Assembly (NCBI GenBank): GCA_010645155.1
Contig: CM021323.1
Coordinates: 9,115,636 to 9,179,635, forward strand
Reading direction: 5' to 3'
DNA from: Tigriopus japonicus
Lineage: Eukaryota; Arthropoda; Copepoda; Harpacticoida; Harpacticidae
DNA length: 64,000 nt
Below, piece by piece: positions 12,346-22,582 of this stretch (positions are counted from its first letter, which is position 1; every line of letters begins with the position of its first letter). The position numbers and the translations under genes are program-made. The notes beneath the pieces are model-generated. The model was not told the DNA's origin, searched no databases, and saw nothing but the letters and a program-made list of their open reading frames with translations.

Positions 12346-12685
12346 TAGTGATGGACCGAAAGTGCTTTCGGCCGAAATTACGGCCAAAATTTCGGTTTCG
12401 GTTTCGGTTATGCCTACCGAAACCGAAAGCAGACAAGCACTAAGTAAAATGGAGTTTGACAACAAAATCAAAAAAAAATTGGTCCAAAAACCTCTGAAAT
12501 TTAAGTTTTCCGATTTTTCAAAATTTGCGACTACCCAACATCGAACACATGAGCATTCTAATTTTTAAGGCAGATTTTGCATTTGAACAATTTTGTAATC
12601 TGCTGCTTTCAGTTTCGGTTTCGGTTAAGCCCTCTTTCGGCCGAAACTTTCGGTTTCGGTTATGAGCCCTTTCGGTCCATCACTA
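12346..12685. mobile_element. hAT miniature element, TAGTGATGGACCGAAAG family, copy 1
   Basis: 340 bases with perfect 17-base inverted ends (TAGTGATGGACCGAAAG / CTTTCGGTCCATCACTA) and a perfect 8-base target duplication gtgtcggc (12338-12345 and 12686-12693). The ends are rich in CTTTCGG(CC)GAAA and CGGTTTCGGTTT motifs, likely subterminal transposase-binding repeats. It has no transposase. A longer sister copy is at 30213-30606. Confidence 0.92.
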
Positions 12686-13689
12686 GTGTCGGCATTCGTG
12701 CTTATAAAGCCAGTCTTCCTATTCTGGACATTTTTTTCATTTTGGGCAGCGTTTGCACAATATTGTATTGATTATAAGCCATTTTTTCGATAAACCGCCA
12801 TTTGGCCAAACTAATCAAGCTATCTGATCCTTTTTTTGTTATTTCCTCGGGGTATTCAGCTGCCAGAGAGTCATCTCCTTAGAATTCTATCTCGACGAAT
12901 TTGGCTGTCGAACCCCCGTTTTCCAGCGTGACCGAAACGCCGCCAACCTATCGCTTAAGCAGGACCAACTCCCCGAGCAAAGTTTGGCCAAATTTTAAGT
13001 CCGTCCGATCGCACTCTGGTCTCCCTCGTGCTTAGCTCCTCCCGCCACTCGTTCTAACGGCAGTCAGCCAAGTGGGTCTTTTACAGGGTCTTCCGTTCAA
13101 AGTCGGACGATTTATTCTCGCAGCTCTAAAAATTTTCTCTCTGATTTCTTCCTATTGACTTTGGCCTCTAAAATTTTCAAAGTGAAAAAAGTTAAGCTCT
13201 AATCATAGATTTAAACTGTGTGACCCATAGGTCTCACTCCAAATTCTTTTGGATATCTTTTTAACTTTCTACAAATAAATGCAAAGGTTGCGGGATTTTA
13301 TTTTGGCCAAAATTTTCCATTGGCAAAAATTTTCCGTTTCTCTCAAAAGTGCCTCTTAGGTCAACAAGAAATCAAGTTTGCATCTTCAAACATAATATGT
13401 GCTTTCTCCCTAATAAGATAAGAGGCCAATGAGTTTACCCAAAACCATAAAAAAGCTTTTAAGTGTGTTTAATTGTCACATTTTTATGAGGCATTTTGCA
13501 ATCCTATCAAGTAAAAACATGCAGTTTATGTGGGCAGGACATAAAGTTTTTGAAAACTCCATTTTTTGGCTGATGTACATTCGGTTATAGAAAGCCTGAC
13601 CATCTTAAACCAAACATTATGTCATAAGTGTTAATGAAGAGTATTGCTTGTTTTTATGTTTTGATATGACTTACTATGATCAATCAAGG

Positions 13690-14110
13690 CGCATTGGAAT
13701 CATGGAGTGGGGGCCTAGCAATGAGAATAATGATTTCCATTAAGAACAATTCAATTACGTTCTTCTGTAAATGAGGCCTTGCATATGTTGACCAGAATAC
13801 GTATTTCAATTATCAGCTCAATCGAACGTCGGAGACAAAAGTTATGCTCACTCAAAGTTCAGTGCAAATCCTACCGAGAATGAATGAACTCGCCCTTTTG
13901 TGGTAATTGTTTTACCGCAAAAGGGCGAATTCATTCCTTCTATGCTCTCTTCAGTACAGAAGTTTGAGAAGGCACAACTTTTGAAAAACCTGTTCTTCTC
14001 AATGCAAGCCAGGTCTCATTTGTAGAAGAACGCAAATGGTTCGTTTGTGCTGGAAATCATAATTCTCATTGCAAGCCCCCCACTCCACAATTTCCGTGCT
14101 TCTTGGATTC
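13690..14110. repeat. Long imperfect foldback with central perfect hairpin
   Basis: The arm 13698-13790 (GGAGTGGGGGCCTAGCAATG...) is the reverse complement, at roughly 80 %, of 14005-14100 (...CATTGCAAGCCCCCCACTCC). In the middle, 13878-13937, a second palindrome pairs CGCCCTTTTGTGGTAA with TTACCGCAAAAGGGCG. The RNA could fold into one hairpin of about 400 bases. It may be a foldback transposon or a hairpin-siRNA type locus; I see no clear target duplication. Confidence 0.75.
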
Positions 14111-14548
14111 ATCAAATTCATGCAAAAATGAATTTTATATTTGGAATTGGTCTTTACTGTCAATTGTTGAAGTGGTAAGATTGGCTCAAGATGTATTTCC
14201 CTATCAATACTTAAACATTCTACTAAAATTTGGTTCATATTTTTCAGTTGTGTATGTTTTATCATTTGAAGTATTTTTCATGTGCCAAATTTCTTCCATA
14301 AGTTTATAAGCTTTCTCCTTCCAATTGTGATCAAACACTCATTGATCATAAGTTGAGTGAATGCTTAGAAATGAATGTCACGTGGGTTAAATTAGCAAGC
14401 AATCAAAACCTGAAAACTCGCCAAACACAAACCAGCACCAGTAGTAAGAGTTATAGGAGTAATGATCCATAATAGGAAGACTGGTCTTTCTCTACTAGCA
14501 AAGGTCTCAAGATATTCTGAATATTGGTCAGAGTCTTGTTATGACTAG

Positions 14549-15011
14549 AGCACTACAAAAAAAGAGTACGGTCATAAAGGGCGCTATCTAGTGGATTTCA
14601 TGCGGCAACAGCTCACAGTTCTCATGATACACATATTTTTGAAGATTGCAACAGTCAACCATCAGTTTTGGGCAAACTAAAGTGCTTCAAATGTTGACAG
14701 AGTGTTGTTAATGGACCTGTAGTGGTTTTTGGTTTAAGTTATTGGTAAAAACCCTTTCAAATTGGCGTGGAAATCTGACAACTGAAAAGGTAATTCAGGC
14801 AAGATCTATGCCAAAGTTCATCCAAAAAACACTTAATATTCTATTTGGAGTTCTGCCATCAACATTTTAGGCACTTGAGTTTGTCCAAAACTTATAAATG
14901 ACCGTTGAAATCTTCAAAAATATGTGTATCATGGGAACTGTAAGCTGTTGCCGCATGAAATCCACTAGATGGCGCACTTTATGTTCGTACTCTTTCATTA
15001 TAGTAATCTAT
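14549..15011. mobile_element. Mutator-like miniature element with long terminal inverted repeats
   Basis: Bases 14549-14720 and 14845-15011 are inverted copies of each other; the best-kept core is CATCTAGTGGATTTCATGCG with only small differences. The flanks carry a perfect 10-base direct repeat TTATGACTAG (14539-14548 and 15012-15021). Terminal repeats over 150 bases with a 9-11-base target duplication fit Mutator-like (MULE) elements, not hAT. No coding sequence remains inside. Confidence 0.8.
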
Positions 15012-18000
15012 TTATGACTAGTCTTGGTCACCCATGGAGAGGGTCACCTAGGTAAGAGGGGCCAAAAAATGATCAATTCAGTAAATTGTATTCATTGGCT
15101 GAAACATTTTTTTTAACCTCATTGATAGCTAAAACTGTACCTGAAAAGTCTCTATCAAGATATTTTGTGGGACATTTGTATTTTTTCAACCTTAATCAAA
15201 AGTATTTTTTACATTCTTGGTGCTCACGTATGATCACCTGGGGAAAGGTTGGGAAGCTTCCAACTGTTTCCAAAACACATCCAAAGAGCCCTTTCAGGCT
15301 GTCTTTAGATTATGCTTAATTGATTGTGCACATTTGGAACTGTGACCAAGACTACTCTTAGTTGACCAAGACCTCATAAGTTGTCCATTTCTCCAAGGAT
15401 CAGTGATATGTTTTCAAATCTACTGTAAATCTAAGGGTTAAGGAAAATAATGAAGCTAAGGTCATGTCTAGTGGCAGCAAGTTTTAAAATCATAGGGCAT
15501 TAAAAAGTGGAGTATTGTAAATACTTCCTCCTTTCTCATTGTTTTTTTTCTTTCACTGGAACCTTCCTCATTGGAAAAAAAATCAATTTATGAGCCTGTA
15601 ATGACACTACTTCATTATTGGTTAAGGCCCTACATGGTCAAGACTTAGGCCTTGGCAAGGCAGGGAATTATGCGGCATGACGGTTATTTTAAGATGGGTT
15701 TGTCAGCAACACAATACTTCCACTTTTTGTGCTCAGTAGCACTTTAGGGTGAATCATAGAAGCACAGTGTACAACCACAAAGCCATTGCACCAAAGCAAG
15801 ATGAGTTAAGCGACTCAGATCCACTGAATTTCATAAAACATATCCTTCCTAGTGATGCGGCCAAACCAATTACAAATTGAACCCAGAGTCCGAAATTTAA
15901 TTCGCAAGTCAAGCTGCATTACACTTTTTGACCCCAAACAAAAACTGTTAGTTCCCTTTATGAGTCAGTCTTACCCCCAACGATTTTTTTGGTCCAGTTA
16001 CTTCTAGCGTACCCTGTACTTGCCTCTTTTAAACTGACCGACCGACAGAGCGCACAGACCCCACAGACCCAACTAGAGAAACACACCAACTGAGACTGGA
16101 TAGACACGGATTTTGAACGTTCCCGTCTTTTGATGTGCTTGTGTGAGGGAAAAAAAGAGAAGAGAAAAGAGAGAGAGAGACAACCAAGAAGAAGAACATC
16201 AGCTGCAGCGAGCTCAAGATAACGAACGTCCACCGGCAAAACGAACCACGCCCCGGCTACCCGCGAGACCGTCCCCCATGTAAGTAAACCTAAGTTCATC
16301 CGGAGAATCTTCCTTAATCCCTCTGTCGATCCCATTTTGAGGCATGACTCACGGGATCTTTGTGCTAGCCAGAGAGAGACTTACTATGAGATCCCCGGAT
16401 CCGCCCTCTTCGTTCGTCTTGGACGAAATGGAGACCCATTTCAACCCGGGAGCCATGGTTGATGTGTGATGGAAAGCCCGGAGGAGGCGTGTCTATGGCC
16501 TGTCCGTCTGGTGTATTTGTTTTGTTTCCATCGCTTTTGACGTTGCCATGACGACCTTGGCCGTCCTTTGGAAAGCCCTCGTTCAGGCTGGCCCGCGCTT
16601 GACGAGGGTAAAAGTTCGAGCGAGAGAGAGACTCCAAAAACCCAACAACCATCCATTAGTCAGGCTGGTTGAAACGTAGTTGAGCTTCAAAGAGGTTGAA
16701 ATGGGTGTCTTTGGTTCCAGGTTTGTTGCTTGAGTAGAAGCTAAGGCCTAATCGGGTTCTCCCGGTAGGCCCCGTCGTCTTAGGAAACCTCAGGAACTTT
16801 CCACCTTTTGGCCTTATTTGTTCCGAGTCAATATCAATGCTTTCAAAGAAAACGCGCCTAATGCCAAAGGTTGGCCACTAAACAACCTTTAGTTTCATCT
16901 ATCATTCATAACTTGGAAAGTCATTTTCCATGCCTCGCTTTCTGACTCACCGTGCCGATCAAAATCCACTCGAATATAAAATGTACGATCACGTTTCATG
17001 TGTCATCGCCAAAGTCGTCATGATGTTTTATACCAAGGGCCAGATCTAATGGACTACCCCCTTTTATTAGGTCGCCAATAGTAATGGATCGAAAAAGATA
17101 ACCGAAGTCGAAACCGGAAGCGATTTACCTTACCCAGTTAATATCTTATGACGCATCAAATGGCGAATAATTTGTAATTAAAAACTACGGCATCTTTATT
17201 GGAGAAACGGATTTTTTTTTCCCAATTGCATTCCTCGGTTGCTCATCTAAAACCCAGTTTAAACCGAAACTTCGGCTTTCGCTCCATCCCTAGCTCCAAA
17301 ATCCAGAGGCAATTATGATTTACATTGGGAGTAAAAATGTACCTACATTTGAAGTACACGTATCATGCGAATGCTTTGGTTGAGCAATTCCAATTAAGTC
17401 ATTTCAATGTGTGCCTCCTCTTGCGCTCCCTTATCAAAGATAAAGGATATCCCGCTCAGGCCAACCTCGTCACTCGCTTTTCTTCACATTGCGGCGTGGG
17501 TGGATTTTTAGCGAAAATCATTTCCTCCGACTGGGAATCCAAATCGAGTTGGTTGGTTCATTTGAACATACCTAAGCCAAAAAACCACCCACCCCATCAT
17601 CTGTATTAGAACCATCCATTCAATCGTCGCCTTAACGGGGGCCTCAAATATTAGAATCAGACGAGAGGAGTATATGAATAGCGGCCAGGTGTTTGCGGAT
17701 GAATCTCATCTCTCCATCCATCCATTCAACCTTTCCTCCGCTCCTCAGACTCAACCGGTTGATTTTCTTAACTGGCCAGAGATACCAGAACCATCATTGC
17801 CTTACTGATCTGAATGTGGCATGTATGCACGTACGTAGGTACGTACATATGCGGAGAAAAAGGCAGGAAGACATCGACTAGGAGAGAAAACTAAAGAAAG
17901 AGAAGGAGGGGGTGTTGTCGTCCAAAACCAGCAAACCCCAGCAGGTAAAAACGTCCACTACGAGTTCGTGTTCGCTCCATCGCCAATTCACCGTCCAAGT

Positions 18001-18801
18001 TGAAACCGCTCGACTTTGACTTGGTTTCGCTGTCGCCGACGACTTTCTGTATGCATGTTCGTTCGTCTCTCGTTTTCTCCGCGAGAAGTGCAAGTACTAG
18101 AAGTAGTACAATAGTGCAGGAGGAAGAGTAGTTCTGTCGCGGTACAGTAGTGGGTACTTCTACGTACAGTTTAACATTCGGACAGCTGTGGCCTCACCGA
18201 GTCCTCAAACCTCAGTTTGACGACCAAGTGTGTTGACGGTGGACTTGGAAAAACAGGCCAACAAAATTAATCGAACATACGTACATGCTGGCTGTTTCTT
18301 CTTTTGGAGAAGTATTCGAGTGAGGAAAATAGCCGGCCTGAGAATTTGGTGAGAATCCAAGTCTCGTGACTTCCTGTGTTCACCAATTGTGTGCCTCGAA
18401 TTGACTGAGTCTCTTTAAAAGTGTATGCATGCCAGACCAGAGTTATGAAGCTGATGAAAGGATTTGCAACGCATCATCGTTTCGTGGAGGTGTTTTTTTT
18501 TGTTATAAAACATGATTTTTCAATCCATTTTGTCGATGTATGTGTGTGGGGCACAATTTGGCTCTCAGCACGAGATCCTAGGATTCTCATTACAATATGC
18601 AGAACAGGAAATGACATTTCATGGAGAGAAGAGAGCTCGCCACATTTGTTTCTTTTAGACCGAGAACGATGATGCAAGCCTTTGTATTGTAAACGTGTCA
18701 GCCTTCATTGAGAATGTCTTGGATTTCCTTTCAGATCTAAGACGACCACCTCGTGAAATACTCGTTTTGTGCTTGTTTCTCGGCCTCCCTGCTCCAAAAC
18801 T

Positions 18802-20665
18802 ATGGCCGTGAACGTGTACAACACCTCGGTGACCACGGACAATCTGTCCAGACACGACATGTTGGCCTGGGTAAATCAATCGCTGGATGCCCGGTTCAAC
18901 AAAATCGAAGAGATGTGCACTGGAGCTGCCTACTGTCAATTCATGGACATGCTTTTCCCCGGTTCCATCCAGATCAAGAAGGTCAAGTTCAGAACGAACT
19001 TGGAACATGAATACATTCACAATTTCAAGATTCTCCAAGCCGGCTTCAAACGAATGAACGTGGACAAAGTGAGTTTATTGTCTTGTTTGTGATGAGCTTG
19101 TTTTCTTTTGCTTTCGAGCTCATTTGTTAGGGGGTTAGCCTTACAAAAAATGACTCTAAAGTCAGTAACTGGGGTCAACCTCATTTTGGAGCTACCTTTA
19201 ACGCTTTAAAAAGCAAAACCTCCTGATGCAAGATCACCCATAAGATGCAAAACAGTTCAAAAACAAGAGGGCGCGATAATTCCAGATCATCCCAGTCGAT
19301 AAGCTGATAAAGGGTCGCTTTCAAGATAATTTCGAGTTCATTCAGTGGTTTAAGAAGTTCTTTGACGCCAACTGGGATGGAAGTGAATACAATGCCTTCG
19401 AAGTTCGAGGTGGGATTGAGCTAGGGCAAGACTCAAATGGCCACGCCCGTAGTAGTGGGATGCCCCGAGCCACCCCTCGAAATCCGGCAGGAAGGCCCAA
19501 CGGTAAACAGATGCGTTGAAGCTCGACCGCACATTGCACAACTTCTTTTTTATGTGGCGCTGCTTGTTCGTCCGAATTTGTGGCCGCAAAGAGATTCACT
19601 GCTACTTCCATAATAATATGGTTATGAACACATTCCTTTATTTTTTTACGTCAAGCCCCCGTTGACATGGTGCTGTGCTTCGATGTTTTCAACAGATTTA
19701 TATTTTGTCTGTTTCATTGGGTAACAACCATTTTGCCAGGATTTTTGTCCTTGAGTTGGGCACGTGCATGTTATCTTGATTTCCCCTTCATTGTGTCTCC
19801 TGCACTTGTTACCCCGTTCATTTTAGATTGTCCCCGTCGATAAGTTGGTAAAAGGGCGCTTCCAGGACAACTTTGAATTTATTCAATGGTTCAAAAAGTT
19901 CTTCGATGCCAATTGGGACGGATCCGAATACGATGCCAGTGCCATGCGTGGAGGCGAAGAGCTGGGCATGGGCGCAGGGGGCGGACCCGGCGGAGCACGG
20001 TCCTCAGGCATTGCTCGAGCCTCTCCACGCCACATTGCTCCACCTCCTCGAGCCGCACCCATTGCCAGAAATGGAAACCAGTGGCATGGCAGGGCGGGCG
20101 CCTCCCAGTAGTCGTCCCCCAGCGGGTAATAATGTTTTTGAGACACCCTTGTATCTTGATTGATTGCACGTCATTATTCCATCGTTGAGGATGCGAGTGT
20201 TCTTTGGTCCATCTTCTCTACTAAATGAATACTAAACGAACTCAATTCGATATCTTTCCAGCGTCTCGTGCTCCTGTGGGTGGTGCAAGTAGGGCCCCGG
20301 GTGCTCCTCGTGGGGCTGGAGGCGGAGGAGGAGGCGGAGCCAACAGTGCCGAACTCCTGGCCCAGATTGAGGACCTGAACGCCCAACTCATGGAAAGCAA
20401 GTTGACCATTGAAGGGTTGGAGAAAGAAAGAGATTTCTACTTTGCCAAGTTACGCGATATTGAGGTCCTGGGCCAAGAATACGAAGTGGAAGGAGGCAAA
20501 ATGATAGAACGAATTCAAGCTGTCCTTTACGCCACGGAGGTACGTTCTTTTGTTTGTTTGTCCAAGAAATAGAGATTTTCATGTCCCTTTTTTTCTTTTT
20601 AGGATGGTTTTGCGGTTCCGGACGACGAAGATGTCCCACCCCCTCCTGAGGAGGAGGTTTATTAA
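18802..20665 (+). CDS. EB1 microtubule plus-end-tracking protein (MAPRE family)
   Basis: Binds growing microtubule ends through an N-terminal CH domain and recruits partners through a C-terminal EB-homology coiled coil. Exons 18802-19068, 19286-19502 (alternative 19827-20125), 20262-20539 and 20603-20665. Using the first alternative gives 274 residues in phase; human EB1 has 268. Visible: CH domain residues 1 to ~130 with [47 protein letters not shown]; a basic Arg/Pro/Ala/Gly linker; coiled coil around [18 protein letters not shown]; and an acidic tail ending EEEVY, close to the EEY/F tail that binds CAP-Gly domains. A 3' splice acceptor at 18733-18734 precedes the start, so a non-coding first exon lies upstream. 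Exon 2 is present as two mutually exclusive-looking copies (separate entries). Confidence 0.95.
19286..19502 (+). other. EB1 alternative exon 2a
   Basis: Encodes the last part of the CH domain ([16 protein letters not shown]... [12 protein letters not shown]) plus a short linker ending RNPAGRPN. It opens after TTCCAG and ends in phase 1 before GTAAAC, which joins exactly to the exon at 20262 (AAC G|CG TCT). It is the copy that gives a full-length protein directly. Confidence 0.88.
19827..20125 (+). other. EB1 alternative exon 2b (tandem duplicate of 2a, frame problem at 3' end)
   Basis: Starts after TTTTAG in the same phase as 2a and encodes nearly the same ~43 residues ([16 protein letters not shown]... 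[12 protein letters not shown]), but with many synonymous differences, so the duplication is old and both copies have been under protein-level selection. Its linker is longer and richer in Gly/Ala/Arg/Pro. An in-frame TAG at 20109-20111 comes before the only strong donor (GTAATA at 20126), whose phase is 2 rather than 1. Read one base forward, the end of the exon would give an EB1-like linker ([12 protein letters not shown]) and join exon 3 correctly. Either the window has a one-base insertion, or this exon makes a short CH-only isoform. Confidence 0.8.
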
Positions 20666-21060
20666 CTTCGTCCATTCGTCGTCAAGCCAAAAATGTGTAA
20701 TTTGCTTTTCGTTAGAACGAGAAAAATGGTCCCAATTGAACTGCCTCGACCACAATGAGACCCGCGAACAGCATGAATCATTATATTGCCAACCCCAACG
20801 CGCTTCAGAAGAGAAAATAATAAGATTTAACCCCACGTCCCTCTCCTATTTGTGAAATTTCGAAAGTATTCGTGCTATTTCTAACCGAGGACTCTCGTCT
20901 TTCACGAACATCACTCCTCCCATTTTTCCCCCAATTACTAAGACCAGGCTGGAAACTGCCGGGTCTTCAACTCACCCCCCGGCTTTTTCCCATTTAACAC
21001 ATGCCGGACGAAGAGTTCACGATGATAAACTATGATGCATTTTTTGGACATATTCTCCAG

Positions 21061-21066
21061 AATAAA
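21061..21066 (+). terminator. AATAAA polyadenylation signal for EB1
   Basis: Lies 396 bases after the EB1 stop and only 6 bases before the oppositely oriented signal of the WARS2 gene, so the two 3' ends overlap. Confidence 0.55.
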
Positions 21067-21071
21067 AAGAG

Positions 21072-21077
21072 TTTATT
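21072..21077 (-). terminator. AATAAA polyadenylation signal for mitochondrial WARS
   Basis: AATAAA on the minus strand, 37 bases beyond the WARS2 stop. Confidence 0.6.
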
Positions 21078-21113
21078 TCTCGTACATAACATTCAATGAC
21101 TAGCGATAGCTAT

Positions 21114-22157
21114 TCAAGATTTCAGCCCCAACACGCGCTTGATTTCTAGTAAATTAGGAGCGGCAATTTCACGGGCGAGAGCCGCTCCCCGATCCAGCAC
21201 ACTTTGTATATGATCGGGGTGATGAAGTAAACTAGCTTTTCGCTCCCGTATCGGTTGTAGATGATCGTTCAAGGCTTGAGCCACGATCAATTTATATTGA
21301 CCCGTATCCTGACCTTGAGCTCGTTCACAAATGTCGGTTGGCGACAGACCCGTGATTGCGGCGTGAATAGTTATCAGATTCGACACGCCGGGTCGGTTTT
21401 CGGGATCGTAACTGACTGCCGATATACTGTCCGTTACGGCCTTTTGACACTTGCTCAGCACCGTTTCGGGTGAATCGTCGAGAAAGATGCAACTTTTGGG
21501 ATTCGGATCGGATTTGGACATTTTCTTAGTCGGCTGGCGAAGACTTTTCAAGCGAGCGGCGGGTCCGGCCAACACTAAAGGCTGCGGCTCCGTCCAGAAA
21601 GGTCCGAAGCGATGATTAAAGCTCTTGCTAATCTGCGAGGTGATGTTTAAGTTCTGAAGGTTATCCTCGCCAACCGGGACGTGCGTGGCTCGATACAAAA
21701 GCACATCCGCACTTTGCAACACCGGATAGGCAAACAGGCCCAAAGGCACTTCGACCAATTGGGCCGACTTCTCCCTGAACTGCGTCAATCGACCGAGTCG
21801 AGGCATATTGCAGAAACAACTCAAGAGCCAGGCTAATTCGGCGTGTTCGGACACATCCGATTGTTGGAAAAGCGCGCATTTCTCGGGGTCCAATCCGCAA
21901 GCTATTAACGAGGCCGTCATGTCCAAGATATTGCGGCGCAAAGTGGCCGGATCTTGCGGCATGGTCAGGGCGTGTAAGTCGACCACGCTGAACAGACGGT
22001 CCTGAGGCGTGGGAAAATGGACCTCGGCCATTTGACCGGTTTCCACCCCCTGAACCCATCGTTGAACCGCACCCAAATAGTTGCCTAAATGAAGGGCACC
22101 CGTGGGTTGGATACCCGAAAAGAGCCGCGACGGCACGGCTTTGAGCTGGCCAGCCAT
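21114..22157 (-). CDS. WARS2: Mitochondrial tryptophanyl-tRNA synthetase
   Basis: Class I aminoacyl-tRNA synthetase charging mitochondrial tRNA-Trp. A single exon of 347 residues, near the usual bacterial/mitochondrial size. Visible: SGIQPTGALHLGNYLGA with the HIGH-type signature HLGN at residues 23-26; LLYRATHVPVGEDNLQNL around 153-170; and the ATP-binding loop KMSKSDPNP with KMSKS at 212-216. SGIQPTG and the short length separate it from the cytosolic enzyme. The N-terminus before SGIQPTG is only 13 residues, short for a targeting peptide, so an upstream start or a minimal presequence is possible. Head-to-head with KDM8 (425 bases between starts) and tail-to-tail with EB1. Confidence 0.96.
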   Translation of the reverse strand: MAGQLKAVPSRLFSGIQPTGALHLGNYLGAVQRWVQGVETGQMAEVHFPTPQDRLFSVVDLHALTMPQDPATLRRNILDMTASLIACGLDPEKCALFQQSDVSEHAELAWLLSCFCNMPRLGRLTQFREKSAQLVEVPLGLFAYPVLQSADVLLYRATHVPVGEDNLQNLNITSQISKSFNHRFGPFWTEPQPLVLAGPAARLKSLRQPTKKMSKSDPNPKSCIFLDDSPETVLSKCQKAVTDSISAVSYDPENRPGVSNLITIHAAITGLSPTDICERAQGQDTGQYKLIVAQALNDHLQPIRERKASLLHHPDHIQSVLDRGAALAREIAAPNLLEIKRVLGLKS

Positions 22158-22582
22158 GGATCGAACTCAAGTCAATCCGTATCTGTCGGTCTGTTTCTCT
22201 CCTGTCATTTCATGTTACATCCCCGAGGAGTTTGGCTTTTGTTTTCGACGGCCATGTGGAAACAAACATCAGCTGACTCTCTTTAACGATGAACCCAAAT
22301 AAAAATGACGAAATATCGTACGACCCCCGTTTAACCCTAAATTCGCTTCAAGTTTAAGATTAGCCCATCAAAATGTACGCAAAATGTACGTTAAACTAAT
22401 AAAATAGTGTTGAATACGTCTCCATCGGGTTTGAAAAGTGCGGTCTATTTTTTTTTTAAGCTCAAATAGTCATAATCTGCCACCCTGGTTTCAGTGTTTG
22501 TTGATCTAAAAACAAAGGTCATGCCGGAATTTTTCATACTTTAAGTCTGAACATATTAAGATGCCCGGAAATTGAGGTTGTA
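22158..22582. promoter_or_regulatory. Shared divergent promoter region of WARS2 and KDM8
   Basis: 425 bases separate the two divergent start codons. The part next to WARS2 is GC-balanced, the part next to KDM8 AT-rich. No TATA box is obvious. A bidirectional promoter is inferred from layout only. Confidence 0.5.

Larger units (their letters stand above)
9011..18734. other. Gene-poor, repeat-rich 9.7 kb between PSMB2 and EB1
   Basis: I find no exon I can assign to a protein family. The stretch holds the repeats listed separately: a hAT element at 9787, tandem repeats near 11015, a GGTGTCG-rich block split by a hAT element at 12346, a foldback near 13690 and a Mutator-like element at 14549. 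From about 16.0 to 18.7 kb the GC content rises, low-complexity GAGA-like and CGTACGTA motifs appear, and a donor-like GTAAGT follows 16277. This part may contain the promoter and non-coding first exon(s) of EB1, but the exon choice is inference. Confidence 0.5.

Noticed and set aside
12197..12568. 123-codon open frame with VSVSV repeats
   Set aside because: Runs through a GGTGTC-rich repeat and into a hAT element; low complexity from the repeat.
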